From positions 2,221,001 to 2,285,000 of the forward strand of contig BSBM01000764.1 of assembly GCA_027924585.1 (NCBI GenBank): DNA of 64,000 bases, given 5' to 3'. The position numbers and the translations under genes are program-made. Below are positions 49,151-61,195 of this stretch, piece by piece. Numbering within the stretch: position 1 is the stretch's first letter; every line of letters starts with the position of its first letter. The notes under the pieces were generated by a model. That model had not been told where the DNA came from and made no database searches. It saw only the letters and a program-made list of their open reading frames with translations. The DNA is from Larix kaempferi. Its lineage: Eukaryota; Streptophyta; Pinopsida; Pinales; Pinaceae.

Positions 49151-49839
49151 TGTTAATTTTTCAGAATTTACTTCAATCTAATCTAGGAACTTAACTGAGA
49201 GAACAACATGTACAGCATATCTGCAACATATCAATCATGAACACAATAATGCAAGCACACAAGAGACATAGAGTTTACTTGGGGAAAACCATAAAGGTGA
49301 AAAACCCCAATAACTTCCTCAGAGATAGATAGAGCAATGATACAACCCAAGCATAAGAGATAGACATCTCCTAGCCGTAGCTTCTCCTCCTCCACAAGTG
49401 CGCCACTCTCCCGAGAGTGTGAGAGAGAATAGAATGATGAAATAGAGTGCCTCCTACACTCTATTTATACTTGACTTGACTTACCTAATAACCTTTACTA
49501 GGTCAGCCTTAACTTAACCACATAGCATAATGTTGACTGGGCTTACACCCAATAGGGTGGTCTAATAACCCTTTGACCCACATGGCCGACCACCAATAGG
49601 GTGGTCTAATAACCCTTCGACCCACATGACTTATACAAGGTGGACCCCAACTAAGTGGTCTAATATCCTATCAAGTATAACTTACGACACCTACAATATA
49701 AATGACGACACTTCCATATAGAGGAATAATAACATCTTTATAGGAATACAAACACTTCCGTATAGAGGAATAATACCATCTCTATAGGAGTACAATATTC
49801 ATATATGAAATACATTCTAAAGTTACATATACATCAACA
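49151..49839 (-). repeat. Copia II 3' LTR
   Basis: 689 bp, followed by CTCCCTCTTAAC (complement of the polypurine tract). Longer than its partner mainly through a ~44-base repeat of the AATAGGGTGGTCTAATAACC segment at 49550-49630. Confidence 0.93.
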
Positions 49840-51288
49840 CTCCCTCTTAACTAGGAAGGTATTTCTCGTCACATGTCTTCTAGAACAAGTCTTCTTATCT
49901 GGATCATCGTCACTGGATAATCGTCATCGAGTCATCGTCATTGTCACTTCTGCTTCTATCTCAATCAATCTTTGAATCTACTCATCATAGGAAGTTCTAC
50001 AAAGCCAGTCCTTTTTCATACTGGATGTAGGCCCACCACCTGTAGGTCTTCATCATCAATGGCCATACTGTGGATCCCAGGACTAATTACGTGCATCAAC
50101 AAAACCTAGAGTAGACTATAGGTTCTTTTAGATGTTGACCTTCACAAAACCTACTCAGAGCATACCAGGATGTTACAAGCAAACCGCTCTACTTGTCTGG
50201 ATCTCGATAGAGCATCCCAGGCTATTACGAGCACACCGCTATACCTGTCTGAATTTTAAAGGATCTTTTCTATGTGAACTTTTGTAAAACCTACTTAGAG
50301 CATCCTAGGATGTTATGAGCAAACTGCTCTACCTATCTGGATCTCGATAGAGCATCCCAGGATTTTACGAGCACATTGCTCTACCTGTCTGGATTTTAAA
50401 GGATCTTTTCTATGTGAAACTGTAGCAAAACTTACTCAGAGCATCCCAGGATGTTACGAGCACATCGCTCTACCTGTCCGGATTTTAAAGGATCTTTTCT
50501 ATGCAAAACTATAGAAAAACCTACTCAGAGCATCCCAGGATGTTACGAGCACACTGCTCTACCTGTCTGGTTTTTAAAGGGTCTTTTCTATGCTACCTGT
50601 AGCAAAACCTACTCAGAGAATCCCAGGATGTTACAAGCACACCGCTCTACCTGTCTAGATATCGATAGAGCAACCTAGGATGTTATGAGCACACCACTCT
50701 ACCTGTTCGGTTTTTAATGGGTCTTTTCTATGCTACCTGCACAACCTGTCCATGGCCAGAGAGTATCAAACCGATACTCACCATACATCATCCTGATGTA
50801 CATCATCTGGAGCAACATCCTGAAGCTCATCATCTATGATCATCCTGATCATACAATGCATCTGCCTGATGCATACACAATATCTACCTTATACATATCA
50901 TCATACATGATCTAGCTGATCATACAATGTATCTACCTGATACACATACAAATACATGATCCACCTGATCATACCTGATACGTATCAACACACATGATCC
51001 ACTTGATCATACAATGTATCCACCTGATACATATACAGATACATATACATGATCCAACTGATCATATCCTGCATCAACATGATGCATACATACATAAATG
51101 ATCCAACTGATCATATCTAGCATCAACATGATGCATACATACATAAATGATCCAATTGATCATATCCAACATCAACATGATGCATACAAATACATAAATG
51201 ATCCAATTGATCATATCTAGCATCAACATGATGCATACAAATATAGAGCAGTAATTGGAGCATCGCCCTGATGCTCATCATCCAATGC
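49840..51288. repeat. Copia II 3' region: ~89-bp and ~49-bp tandem repeats
   Basis: About 50110-50740 holds roughly seven units of ~89 bases (GCATCCCAGGATGTTACGAG, then CTCTACCTGTCTGGATTTTA), measured between 50441, 50530 and about 50618. 50920-51240 holds units of 45-50 bases with GATCCAACTGATCATAT and CATCAACATGATGCATACA. These occupy the same place as the arrays in copia I. Open frames here are repeat by-products. Confidence 0.9.
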
Positions 51289-51980
51289 TTACATCCATAG
51301 CCATGTCAAGGATCCTCCTTCCAACATGCTTGGAATGGCTTCAGCAAATGTGTCCATCACTTCTTCCTTGAAGTGCCGTCGATCTAAAGAACGCCAAGCC
51401 TCTCTCTGAAGTACTCGAACTTCACTCTGGCTAGTGGCTTCGTCAACACATCTGCAATCTGCTCATCTGTCGCAATATACAGGAGCTTCACTGCTCCTCT
51501 CTACACCATATCCCTGATATAGTGATATTTGATCTCAATGTGCTTCGACCTGTCGTGGAACACTGGGTTCTCAGACAGCCTCACACAACTCTAGTTATCA
51601 CAAAAGATACCAGTAGTCTCCAGCAGGAGATCAAATAACTCTGACAGTAGCTTTTGGAGCCATACTACCTCATAACTAGCTGAACGTGCTACAACATACT
51701 CTGCCTCGGCTGTACTTAGTGCTATGCAGGATTTCTTCCTGCTAAACCAAGAGATCACACCTGATCCCATACTGAAGCAGCACCCAGAAGTGCTCTTCCT
51801 ATCTGCAGCACTGCTCGCCCAATCTGAATCAACATAACCCTACAGGTTAAACTTTTGATTTGCATCATAATTGATCCCATAATCAACTGTACCCTTCAAG
51901 TACCTCATAATATGTTTTACAGCAACTAGGTGAACACTCCTTGGATCCGTCAGGAACTAGCTCAATTTGTTCACCACAAA
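51289..51980 (-). pseudogene. Copia II RNase H (broken)
   Basis: Continues the RT after a stop at 51981. It reads GYVDSDWASSAADRKSTSGC, IALSTAEAEYVVARSASYE, a DN*SCVRLSENPVFHDRSKH stretch and IRDMV, then TDEQIADVLTKPLARV, which is the full copia RNase H. The C-terminal tail ends SLTWLWM at a TAA (51289-51291). At least four in-frame stops are present. The arrangement and the ADVLTKPL end are typical of copia pol. Confidence 0.88.
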
Positions 51981-52733
51981 TCAAATATCTGGTCTCATGT
52001 TCATCAGGTACATCAAGGACCCAATCATCTGACGATACATAGTGATATCAATTGACTCAGATGAAGAATCACACAGAAGCTTCAGGCTTGATGCCACAGG
52101 TGTGGCCATGGCCTTGCAGTCCATTATCCTGAACCTCTTTAGGATCTCTACTGCATACTTCCCTTGTCCAAGGAAGATTCCATCTACACTGTGCCACACC
52201 TCCATACCTAGAAAATAGTGCATCATCCACAAGTTCTTCAACTCGAACTCGGCAGCAAGCTTCCGATGTGTGTCGGCAATCAATCTATATTTACCTATAA
52301 TAAATAGTTCATCCATATACAAAAGTAGTATCACTGGATTGCCTTCCTCAACCTTGTAGTAAAGGTTGGAATCTGTTTTACTCTTGGTAAATCCCAAACT
52401 GGATAGAAAGCTATCTATCCTACCATACCAAGTTCTGCATGTATATGAATCCCTGTCAGGTGTCTCAGAACCAAGTGGCTGCTTCACATACACTTCTTCT
52501 TCAACTACACCATTCAAGAAAGTTGTCTTGAAATCCATCTGGTGTATCTTCCATTTCATCACTCTAGCCAGAGTAAGTACGGATCTAATGGAAGTGTATC
52601 TGGCTACAGGAGCAAAAGTCTCTATGCTACCACCTGCAGCATGCTTGATCTTGTAGATTCTCTTGGAAATCACTACAGACTCCCCTCTAGGTCTTGGGAC
52701 TGCATCCCAAACATCTTCATGATTGACTAGCAC
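51981..52733 (-). pseudogene. Copia II reverse transcriptase (250-codon remnant)
   Basis: Open from 52733 to 51981. It begins HEDVWDAVPRPRGESVVISK, then FAPVARYTSIRSVLTLARV and MDFKTTFLNGVVEEEVYVKQ, LGFTKSKTDSNLYY and MHYFLGMEVW, and ends YRQMIGSLMYLMNMRPDI. Two defects: the block of about 20 residues normally found between the GSIE and TFAPVARY motifs is missing, and the catalytic YVDD box reads YMDE, so its last Asp is Glu. Upstream sequence (ECHDW before a stop) is the only trace of preceding pol. RT-only retention with the same upstream truncation is also seen in copia I. Confidence 0.92.
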
Positions 52734-55646
52734 TCCTCAATCATGGCATTCTTCCCAAATCCTAGGAACTTCAATATCTTCAAAATTTTCAATAGATAAT
52801 TTTGTTGTTGAACAAATGTTGTAGTCCTTCTTTTGTAGGTGATGGTATACGATATTTCCTACACAACAAGTTAAATTGCATGATTAGCAAACATCTCATA
52901 GTTTTCAGAACAAATTCTTACACATAAAGAAATATGTCATACAGTCATGCAATTATCTTAGCCAATACTTCAATACAACATTTATACATATCCCATAACT
53001 TTCTAGATGCCTTCCAATCTCTACCAGAACATTGTTAAGAGTGTGCACAACTCCCAACATGTCAGCAAAGAGGTTTCATTCTATATAAGTAGCAATGGAA
53101 TGTTGTACAGTGCCATAGGCCACTTACCCAGGTATATTAGTAGTATATTGTTCATCAATGCAACTATTCTAATATGCATAATACACAACCTAATTCTAGG
53201 AACATGAGTATATACATTTTTTAACAGTATTATTTAAACAATAAAATATGCAAGGAATGATAATTCAAATACTTACCTTTGTTTGTTTGTTGGGTTGACT
53301 CCCTCTCAGTCTTTGCTTCTTTTCTGCAACTCCATTTTGATGTGGATTGTGAGAAGTGGTAAACCCCCTCTGAATATCTGCATACTTGTAGAAACTACTG
53401 AAGTGTGCTCCTTGATCTTTGCTTCCTTGCAGGAACAACTGGAGTGTGCTCCCTCTTATTCTTTGCTTCCTTGCAGGAACAACTAGAGTGTGCTCCCTCT
53501 TGATCTTTGCTTCTTGGATTACCTGTCCTTGAACTTATATCCATCACTATGCACGCTTATTAGTATCATCATTGTGTTATCCTCGAGGTCTCATACATAA
53601 TCACACATTCATTAGTATAATCTTAATACTATCAAAACACAATAATCTTAAACATGTATAGTCATGATCATTTCAAACACAGATAATAAACATTAGTATT
53701 CAAGGTTTTAGGGAAGTCTTCTTTTACTCCTGCATATTCTTATTTGATCATAGGACTCTTCTGGTTAGTTAAATCATCAATCAATATAAGAGACATAAAA
53801 TGCATAAACCCTTGATTACTTACATTTCTAAATTTATGAATAAACATAACCAATCATACCAATTATAATTATATAAGGGATCCTAACACAAGGCAAGATT
53901 CTGACTTGATATAGGAAAAACATACCTAGATTTGTATGTTAGCTAGCTATGTCTAACATACCCATATGATGTCTTCTTGTTCTCTTCAATGGCTTGTGCT
54001 AGTAACCTGCATATCTCATAGGTTAACCATTATAGAACCAAGTTATACATACCTCGCAAATAGATATTCTAAGTGATTCATGACAATGGATGAATCTTTG
54101 TCCTCATGTCATCATGATCATATGTTCTTGAACTAGAACATGATTTGTCTTTCTTGATGTACCTTTCATGTTAGCAGACAACATAAACCTCATACAACAC
54201 CATAATGCATTAGTAAAATCATAAGTGTCAACACCCTAATCAATGAATATCTTTTATCATGCATTCATAATTTTATTAAGGTGATAAGACAAGTCTAAAT
54301 TTAATCAAGATTGTACTAACCGTAATAACATGAAGACAGACATACCATAAACTTAATCATGAAATTTTTTTGAAACATACCTTGATGAGTCATACTTGTT
54401 GAGATTGCTTGTAATCTTCTTATGTAAGGCCTTAGCCTCTGAAACAGGAACTTCTTCACTTATGTAGGTGACCAATCCATTCTCTTATAGGATTAACCCA
54501 ATCCACTTGATTTGCAGGAACTGGATCTGTAGCTGGATTAGGGTTTGTCAGAGAAACCCTAAAAATTCAAACTTCTGAAAGGATAGAAATATGCACCTTG
54601 ATGATTTGATCAAGCTGGTATACTCATAATTTGAAAACTACAAAGTTTCACCCCTCAAACTTGTCTTTGAAACTTTCAGATTCACTAAACATGACCCCGA
54701 ACTAGGGTTTGATAACTCCCACCCTTCTGCCCAATCAAAATGTTTGAACCAAAGCTCTAAACTTCTACTTTTCTGAGCAGCTTCCAGCCGCAGTCACAAA
54801 TTTCAAAAATTTCCATTTTTGCAGAAGCCCTAATTTTCCACTTTTCCAATCAAAGTCCCGAACTAGGGTCTGATCAAGCCCGGCCTTCTGCCCAACCAAA
54901 AATTCTGATCTTGGTCTCTAAATTTTGATTTTGATGAGTAGCATTCAGCCGTAGTCTCCAATTACAAAAATTCCAACTTTCTCTGAAACCCTAAATTCCG
55001 GAAGCCATGAATGAAGGTGGTCAAAAATAATTTTGTTTTGACATAAATATGTACCTAATTGTTTCTAGTGTAACTCTAAATGTTTTGGTCCACAAGGTCT
55101 GAAAATTTTCTTATGATATCTCGACCTGTCATCTTTCCAACCCCACAGGTATGACCTCAAATGGATTCTCTGAGAGAGAGTTATGCCAAGTGTTGCAACA
55201 TGACCTGTTTATGGGATAAAACATGAGAGCGAAATTGTACAGTGTGCTATGTGTCACTAGTTTAGTTTCGGCGTCTGAAAAAGTTACCTGCGAAAGTACA
55301 GTCCGTGCACTACCTATCACATTTTATGAAATTGCATTTGGAGCTTCCTAGCCCAGGTTATGACCTTTTTTCCAAGGTCACCTTTTTATGATTGAGATCT
55401 GGAAGAGGAAAAAACCCTATATTGTACAGATCATAAATCACAGAGTACAATGAATTAGAGTTTTTCCTTTGGACACAAGGTAGATGGAGATCTTAGCTTT
55501 TGCCTGTATGATTTTCAGACCCTGAAACCCCTCCGCAATGTATTTATAGCGAAAGTGCTATAATGACTATTTTTTGCTATATCAAGCCCTAGCTTTGCAA
55601 TTGCAACAAGTGTCATACATGCCATACCATGCCTTCTTTCAGGCTA
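52734..55646 (-). other. Copia II 5' region without gag, protease or integrase
   Basis: 2.9 kb, homologous by eye to 19561-22393 in copia I. No gag, protease or integrase motif seen in the frames read. The short minus-strand frame 55129-55320 has a counterpart in copia I at 21685-21876; both derive from the same conserved segment but resemble no known protein. Confidence 0.78.
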
Positions 55647-55658
55647 GCTCTGATACCA
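55647..55658 (-). promoter_or_regulatory. Primer-binding site of copia II (initiator tRNA-Met)
   Basis: The minus strand reads TGGTATCAGAGC, abutting the LTR at 55659. Confidence 0.93.
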
Positions 55659-56292
55659 TGTTAATTTTTCAGAATTTACTTCAATATAATCTAGGATCTT
55701 AACTGAGAGAACAAAATGTACAGCATATCAATCATGAACACAATAATGCAAGCACATAAGAGACACGGAGTTTACTTGGGGAAAACCATAAAGGTGAAAA
55801 ACCCCAATAACTTCCTCAGAGATAGATAGAGAAATGATACAACCCAAGCATAAGGGATACACATCTCCTAGCAGCATCTTCTCCTCCTCCACAAGTGTGC
55901 CACTCTCCCGAGAGTGTGAGAGAGAATAGAATGATGAAATAGAGTGCCTCCTGCACTCTATTTATACTTGACTTGACTTGCCTAATAAACTTTACTAGGT
56001 CGGCCTTAACTTAACCACATAACATAATGCTGACTGGGCCGATACCCAATAGGGTGGTCTAATAACCCTTCGACCCACATGACTTATACAGGGTCAACCC
56101 CAACAAGGTGGTCTAATAACCCATCAAGTATAAGTTACGACATTTACAATATAAATGACGACACTTCCGTATAGAGGAATAATAACATATCTATAGGAAT
56201 ACAAATGCTTCCGTATAGAGGAATAATACCATCTCTATAGGAGTACAATATTCATATATGAAATACATTTCGAAGTTACATATACATCAACA
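55659..56292 (-). repeat. Copia II 5' LTR
   Basis: 634 bp; aligns with 49151-49839 with small indels. Followed by the TTAAG target-site copy. Confidence 0.93.
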
Positions 56293-57547
56293 TTAAGTAC
56301 TTTTCACAATGACCACTTAACGCATAAGTTGTATTCATAAAGACTTCATGAGATAAGTTGTGTTCTTTCTAAAAGTATCATTTGCATTCTAAACAAATAT
56401 TATTAAATCCTTAAGAATATCTATCCATGCATTTACACAAAAACAGATTCTCATATAGAAATTCCATGAAATTAAAGATACCCATAACTTATAGTGAAAT
56501 CCGTTAGTATTAAATACCATAATACAGTCATCCTTACGGCTACATAATGGCGACAAAATATTAAAGCATCCTAGTCACTTATATAACCATCCACGTCGAT
56601 TCTTATTGCAACCAACACCTTGATGGACTTTATTAAGTGTACACCAAACTTACTCAATCGATATAAAAATAACTGTGCATGTTTAAACGGACTTAATGAT
56701 AGATGCATCTAGTTAAAACAAGAACCACATAAGAAGAGACCATATATACATGGTTCACCCCATACATGGGCTACGTCCCCAAAGAAATGTCACATCTTGT
56801 ATTATTTATTCAAAATAGAGGTTACATCCTACAACGTCATCGTTGTAATATTTTCTTTCCACTTTCTCAAATCCTCTGTCGTAGAGAGCACTTCCAAGAC
56901 TTTTGACACTGCATCAAAACTAGTTAATGTAAATAATAGCTAAACCATCCATCAAGACAAAACCAATGTATTATACATCATACGGGGATGGATAAACAGG
57001 GTTCACAACCAGAAATTAGGGTATATACTATATGTAGATGGATCTTTAACCATCCCATCCCCTAACATGATTTATGAAGTGTATAAACACAAAACAATAG
57101 ATTTCATCATATAACTATATGCAATATGCTTCAAGCATCATATATAAATAAATATGCATAAATCTAAATGTGACGCAAGTAACAATAGAGCTTACCTATT
57201 AAACTTCAAGCAACATATATAAATAAATATGCAGAGATATCAATAGATCTTACCTATTAAACTTCAAGTAGAATATATACATAAATATGCAGATATCTGA
57301 ATGGAGCTTATGTATTAAACTTCAAGAAGCATATATAATAAATATGCATGGATATGGATATGACGCAAGCAACAATAGATCTTATCTATTAAAACTTCAG
57401 GCAACATATATAATAAATATGTAGAGATCTGAATATGACGCAAGCAACAATAGAGTTTATCTATTTAACTTCAAGTAGCATATATAAGTAATAAAAGAAA
57501 TCTCAGAGATCATGGAATGACAAACAGTGAGTCAGATTAGTTCTCCC

Positions 57548-58728
57548 ACTTGGGGCCGTCCTCTCTTCTTCTACGCAGCATAAATTAGTAAAATAAATAA
57601 TCTCGAAGATCACAAAAGATCAAACAAAGATTACGATTTCATTTTGCAGCCATATGATTAGACATAAATCTATAATCAATAAAGGAAGAACAGGTAACGG
57701 CTAACCAGCCATCCTCTTCCCAACATATACCACCAGAAAACACATATGTATAACTTATTGCAATAGAGTCTAACATAAATCTATACTCAATCAAGGAAAA
57801 ACAGGGATCGGCTAACCAGGTGTCCTCTTCCTAATGCATACCACTAGAATACACATATGTATAACTTATTACAACACAGTCTAACAGAAATATATAGCCA
57901 ATAAAGGAAGAACATGGATCGGCTAACCAACCGTCCTCTTCCCAACGCATACCACCAGAATACACATATGTATAACTTCTTACGACACAGTCCAACATAT
58001 CTATCATAATAAACTAACTAGCGCAGAATTCCATAGAGGTCGAGCTCCTCCATGAGCTGACTTGGAATCTTGGTCTAAAAAAATTAAAATAAAATAATTA
58101 TGTCCAGAAAGAGAGTGCAAAGGTCAATCTCTTCTAAAGCCATCCCTCCCCTACACCCTGTTCCCTCGATCTGAAAGAAGTAGCCAAAAACGCCCATGGG
58201 ATCGGGCTCTCCCCTTGGATCCATCCCTTCCTTCTTCCATAACATACATATATATATTTAACAGAGAATAGTTATGTGAACCAGTGCTCAAGGGATCGGC
58301 ATCTAGAGCCATCCCATCCATTTATGTTGTCTCCCATAGAAGAGTTGTAGACCATTCTTTTTTTTGCCCCTTTCATTGTGATATGAACAGGGATTATATA
58401 ATCTCCACCTGAAAGATCAAAGACCCACTCCTGAACATCATGGGAGCTAGTTTCTCCCACTGGAGTTCTTTCGTTGATTTCTCTCACTAATCCCCCTCGA
58501 AAATAGGTGACGTGATACAACTAAGAGCAGAAACTTCTCCCCAAAATCGTGGGAGAGTGTCCCCTCTACCATCCGCATGTGTTATGTTGTAGTTGTTGTT
58601 AATTACCCACTATAACACTCCTTTTATATAAATATAATATGAAGTATTCCTCTTAAAACACTCCTCCATCTTTTATTAGTAGATCATTAGTCCTTAGGAA
58701 GGCACCAAGTATGTGAGTTTAATATATG

Positions 58729-58762
<34 letters not shown>

Positions 58763-58779
58763 CATACATATATATATAC

Positions 58780-58830
<51 letters not shown>

Positions 58831-58839
58831 GATACATAC

Positions 58840-58875
<36 letters not shown>

Positions 58876-59449
58876 GTATATATACATATATATATATATA
58901 ACTCTCTTTCCACCAATTAAAAGGCATCCTTTCTTTATGTCTATAAGTATAATATATTATTGTCCCTTTAACATATTTTAATGTCTAGGACAATAACCAT
59001 TTGTTGAGTATACATTTATAAATAAATTTGGGTAGTTATATATATATGTGATCAAAGATATGTGCAACATAGCATTTTAATGTCTTCTTGTTATCTAAGG
59101 TATCTCCCTCCTATGTATAGGTGTAAGAGTGTCCCCTTAACTCGAATTTGAGTCCTGATTTTGGCGATAAACTTAATCGCTTAATGATTTATTTAAATAA
59201 TACCAATATCTATCAAACATACCACTCACTGCATGATATTATTATTATTAGTCCCTCCTAATACTTTTGTGGTGTATGTATATAGAGGTTTTACTATCCC
59301 TTGAAATATGAAAATGGCCCAACTTGTCATTGTATACATATATATAGGATTTAGTATTTCTTTGCTAATAAGTTAATAATACACTTAGCTTCTCTTTTCA
59401 GTTGGTAGTAGATTATAGGTTATTTAATTTGTCATCCAAATGACACATC
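57548..59449. repeat. 1.9-kb segment present in only one element II LTR, with three 111-bp repeats
   Basis: Left and right LTRs match up to CTCCC (57547) and again from TAAGACCAA (59450); this segment is absent from the left LTR. 57660-57993 holds three units of 111 bases (ACATAAATCTATA..., CGGCTAACCA, CACATATGTATAACTT). No TG...CA ends or target-site duplication frame the segment, so a deletion in the left LTR is more likely than an insertion here. Confidence 0.8.
58722..58900. repeat. AT/TATACA microsatellite
   Basis: About 180 bases of TA repeats interrupted by CA and GA steps. The Tyr/Ile open frames across it on both strands are artefacts. Confidence 0.97.
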
Positions 59450-59775
59450 TAAGACCAACCATTCACTTAGGACTAACTATAGTTTAGCATGACTCCTAAG
59501 TAAATTAATCGAGTGAGCATCTAGTGTTCATCTTCATTCTGGTGCCCATGGCACCAAAATGCTTTCCCCATATTCTTAGTCACTTTCTCTCTCCCCCTAG
59601 TGGATTCAATTGCTCATCGTCTTTACTCTCCTAAGTTTACAATTTCTACTTAGGAATTAACCACATAACTTACAAGGTTTACTGGTGGGGCCTTGGCCTT
59701 AAGCTCCTCACCAGAAAAAAGTAAAATGATATTTTACAATTACAAAATAATAAGGTATAAAAGCAGGATATTACA

Positions 59776-60594
59776 TCAGCTTCCTATCCAAATTATCCCT
59801 AAACCAAACAATAATGTATCTCATCCTACTTTTAGCACTAAGTTACAATATTTTCCCACCTATTTGGTTATACTAGTAGGATTGCAGGATATCCACTCAC
59901 AATCAGGAAAGTACTCCAAAAATAACCCTTTGTTATCATTGAAGAGGAACTAGATGAGGCAACTCCCAATCAAACAACCGGTGATGATACTTCCATAATA
60001 ATACAGACAGTTATTCATTTAGATAGTCCATTCTCATCTAAAGAGAACCCCTATCCATTTAGGTTAAATCTAAATAAATGAGTAGATCACTATGAATATG
60101 ACATTATCAGTGAATTGAAAAATTTTTGCATAAAAAATCCGTTGTTATAATCCCTTGCATACATGCCTATATATGAAAAAATAGTCAAGGAATTTTTTTT
60201 AAGAAAGGAGGAAGAAGAATGAACCACCTACCATATAATTTATTGGATAGTCTCCAGATTTGATGTCTGGAAAAATATTTGTGGATAATATAGAGACCCT
60301 AGTAATCCTATTTTCTATGTGCACATTAACAAAATCTGCATTCCAAATACTCTAATTGACCTTGGAGAAGTCATTAATATCATGACCATTCATACCACGG
60401 AGCAATTGAATTTTCCAAACCTTCACACAACTCCAAATATACTCAAATTAGCTGATAGATCTAAGATTAAACTAGAGGGAGTATTGGACAATGTGATTAT
60501 CTCCCTAGATTCTTGGGATCATCCTGTAGACTTCATGGTCTTGCAACCCAAATACCCTTGTGGAGGACATCTTGTGATCCTTAGTAGGCCATGA
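59776..60594 (+). pseudogene. Athila-like gag end and aspartic protease (broken)
   Basis: Begins at the right target-site copy TCAGC and resumes gag as QLPIQIIPKPNNNVSHPTF. After several stops the sequence reads VHINKICIPNTLIDLGEVIN and IMT, the retroviral aspartic protease active site with DLG in place of DTG. LADRSKIKLEGVLDNVIISL and HPVDFMVLQPKYPCGG follow up to a stop at 60594, then a further recognisable stretch (MFISNGDVVK). In live relatives it matures the polyprotein. Confidence 0.8.
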
Positions 60595-61195
60595 ATTGCT
60601 TATGTGGATGATTTTATAGGACACGAATCCATAAATATGTTTATCTCAAATGGAGATGTAGTAAAATAAGTAACTTTATACCCACCATCAAAATACCTCA
60701 TGGAGATAGAAAATATCTTATGACAATATAATGCAAGCAGTGATGGGGAATTTATACAACCAATCTTTATAATGGATCAGGTAATGAAATTTAAAGAACA
60801 TATATGGGAAATTCAAATCAACCATCTTTTTCTACAATTCTAATTTCTCACATTCTTCTGATTTATTATCTCTTCCATTAGAGCATATTTTGGAGACTGA
60901 TGTGCAGGAAACCAGTCATATGACAACAATATATGTAATTTGTAATATTATAGCAGCCACCACGTAGGAAAGGAGGTGCTACAATATTCTTCCTTAGATT
61001 AGTCCAAGTAAATTTTTCCATGTAAATGTTCATCTTTCTAAATCTTAGTAGGAAAAATTGATCCAAGCTTTGGAAAGATATTAAAAATATTTCACATGAG
61101 ACTACCATGATATAAAGGATATACACCCTAATACCTTATCACATCATATCTATAGTCAAAGTGATGCCCGTCCTATTAGGAATCCCCAGAGGAAT
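60595..61195 (+). pseudogene. Protease-to-RT linker, strongly degraded
   Basis: Connects the protease and RT parts of the Athila-like element. Short pieces such as VTLYPPSKYLMEIENIL still look like the family's sequence, but most of it is broken. Confidence 0.5.

Larger units (their letters stand above)
49151..56292 (-). mobile_element. Copia II: non-autonomous Ty1/copia derivative, sister of copia I
   Basis: A 7142-bp element with LTRs of 689 and 634 bp (TGTTAATTT...ATCAACA) and target-site duplication TTAAG (49146-49150 and 56293-56297). It sits inside the element II LTR: joining the flanks restores the sequence seen at 34260-34330. Minus strand by its Met primer site. It keeps an RT/RNase H block, lacks gag, protease and integrase, has tandem repeats before the 3' LTR and a long 5' region shared with copia I. 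Confidence 0.94.
34237..59775 (-). mobile_element. Element II: non-autonomous (LARD-like) Ty3/gypsy-type element, carrying two nested elements
   Basis: LTRs TGTAACATCCC...GATATTACA lie at 34237-36091 and 49101-59775, with a Met primer site at 49088-49098 and polypurine tract at 36092-36104, both on the minus strand. Target sites are TCAGT (left) and TCAGC (right), a 5-base duplication with one later substitution. After removing element III and copia II the internal region is only about 3.1 kb, with no gag or pol recognised. Its LTR ends, primer site and polypurine tract closely resemble those of element I, which suggests that an element-I-like relative supplied the enzymes. Confidence 0.85.
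49101..59775 (-). repeat. Element II 5' LTR, split by copia II
   Basis: The LTR occupies 49101-49150 and 56293-59775; about 3.53 kb after removal of copia II. It carries a 1.9-kb segment (57548-59449) absent from the other LTR, and lacks the ~240 bases of 35112-35350. The true LTR length of this family is therefore about 3.5-3.8 kb, similar to element I. Confidence 0.87.

Noticed and set aside
58687-58927. Tyr/Ile repeat open frames on both strands
   Set aside because: They come from the AT microsatellite and have no other content.
57548-59449. 1.9-kb LTR segment as a separate inserted transposon
   Set aside because: No terminal repeats, TG...CA ends or target-site duplication at its borders.
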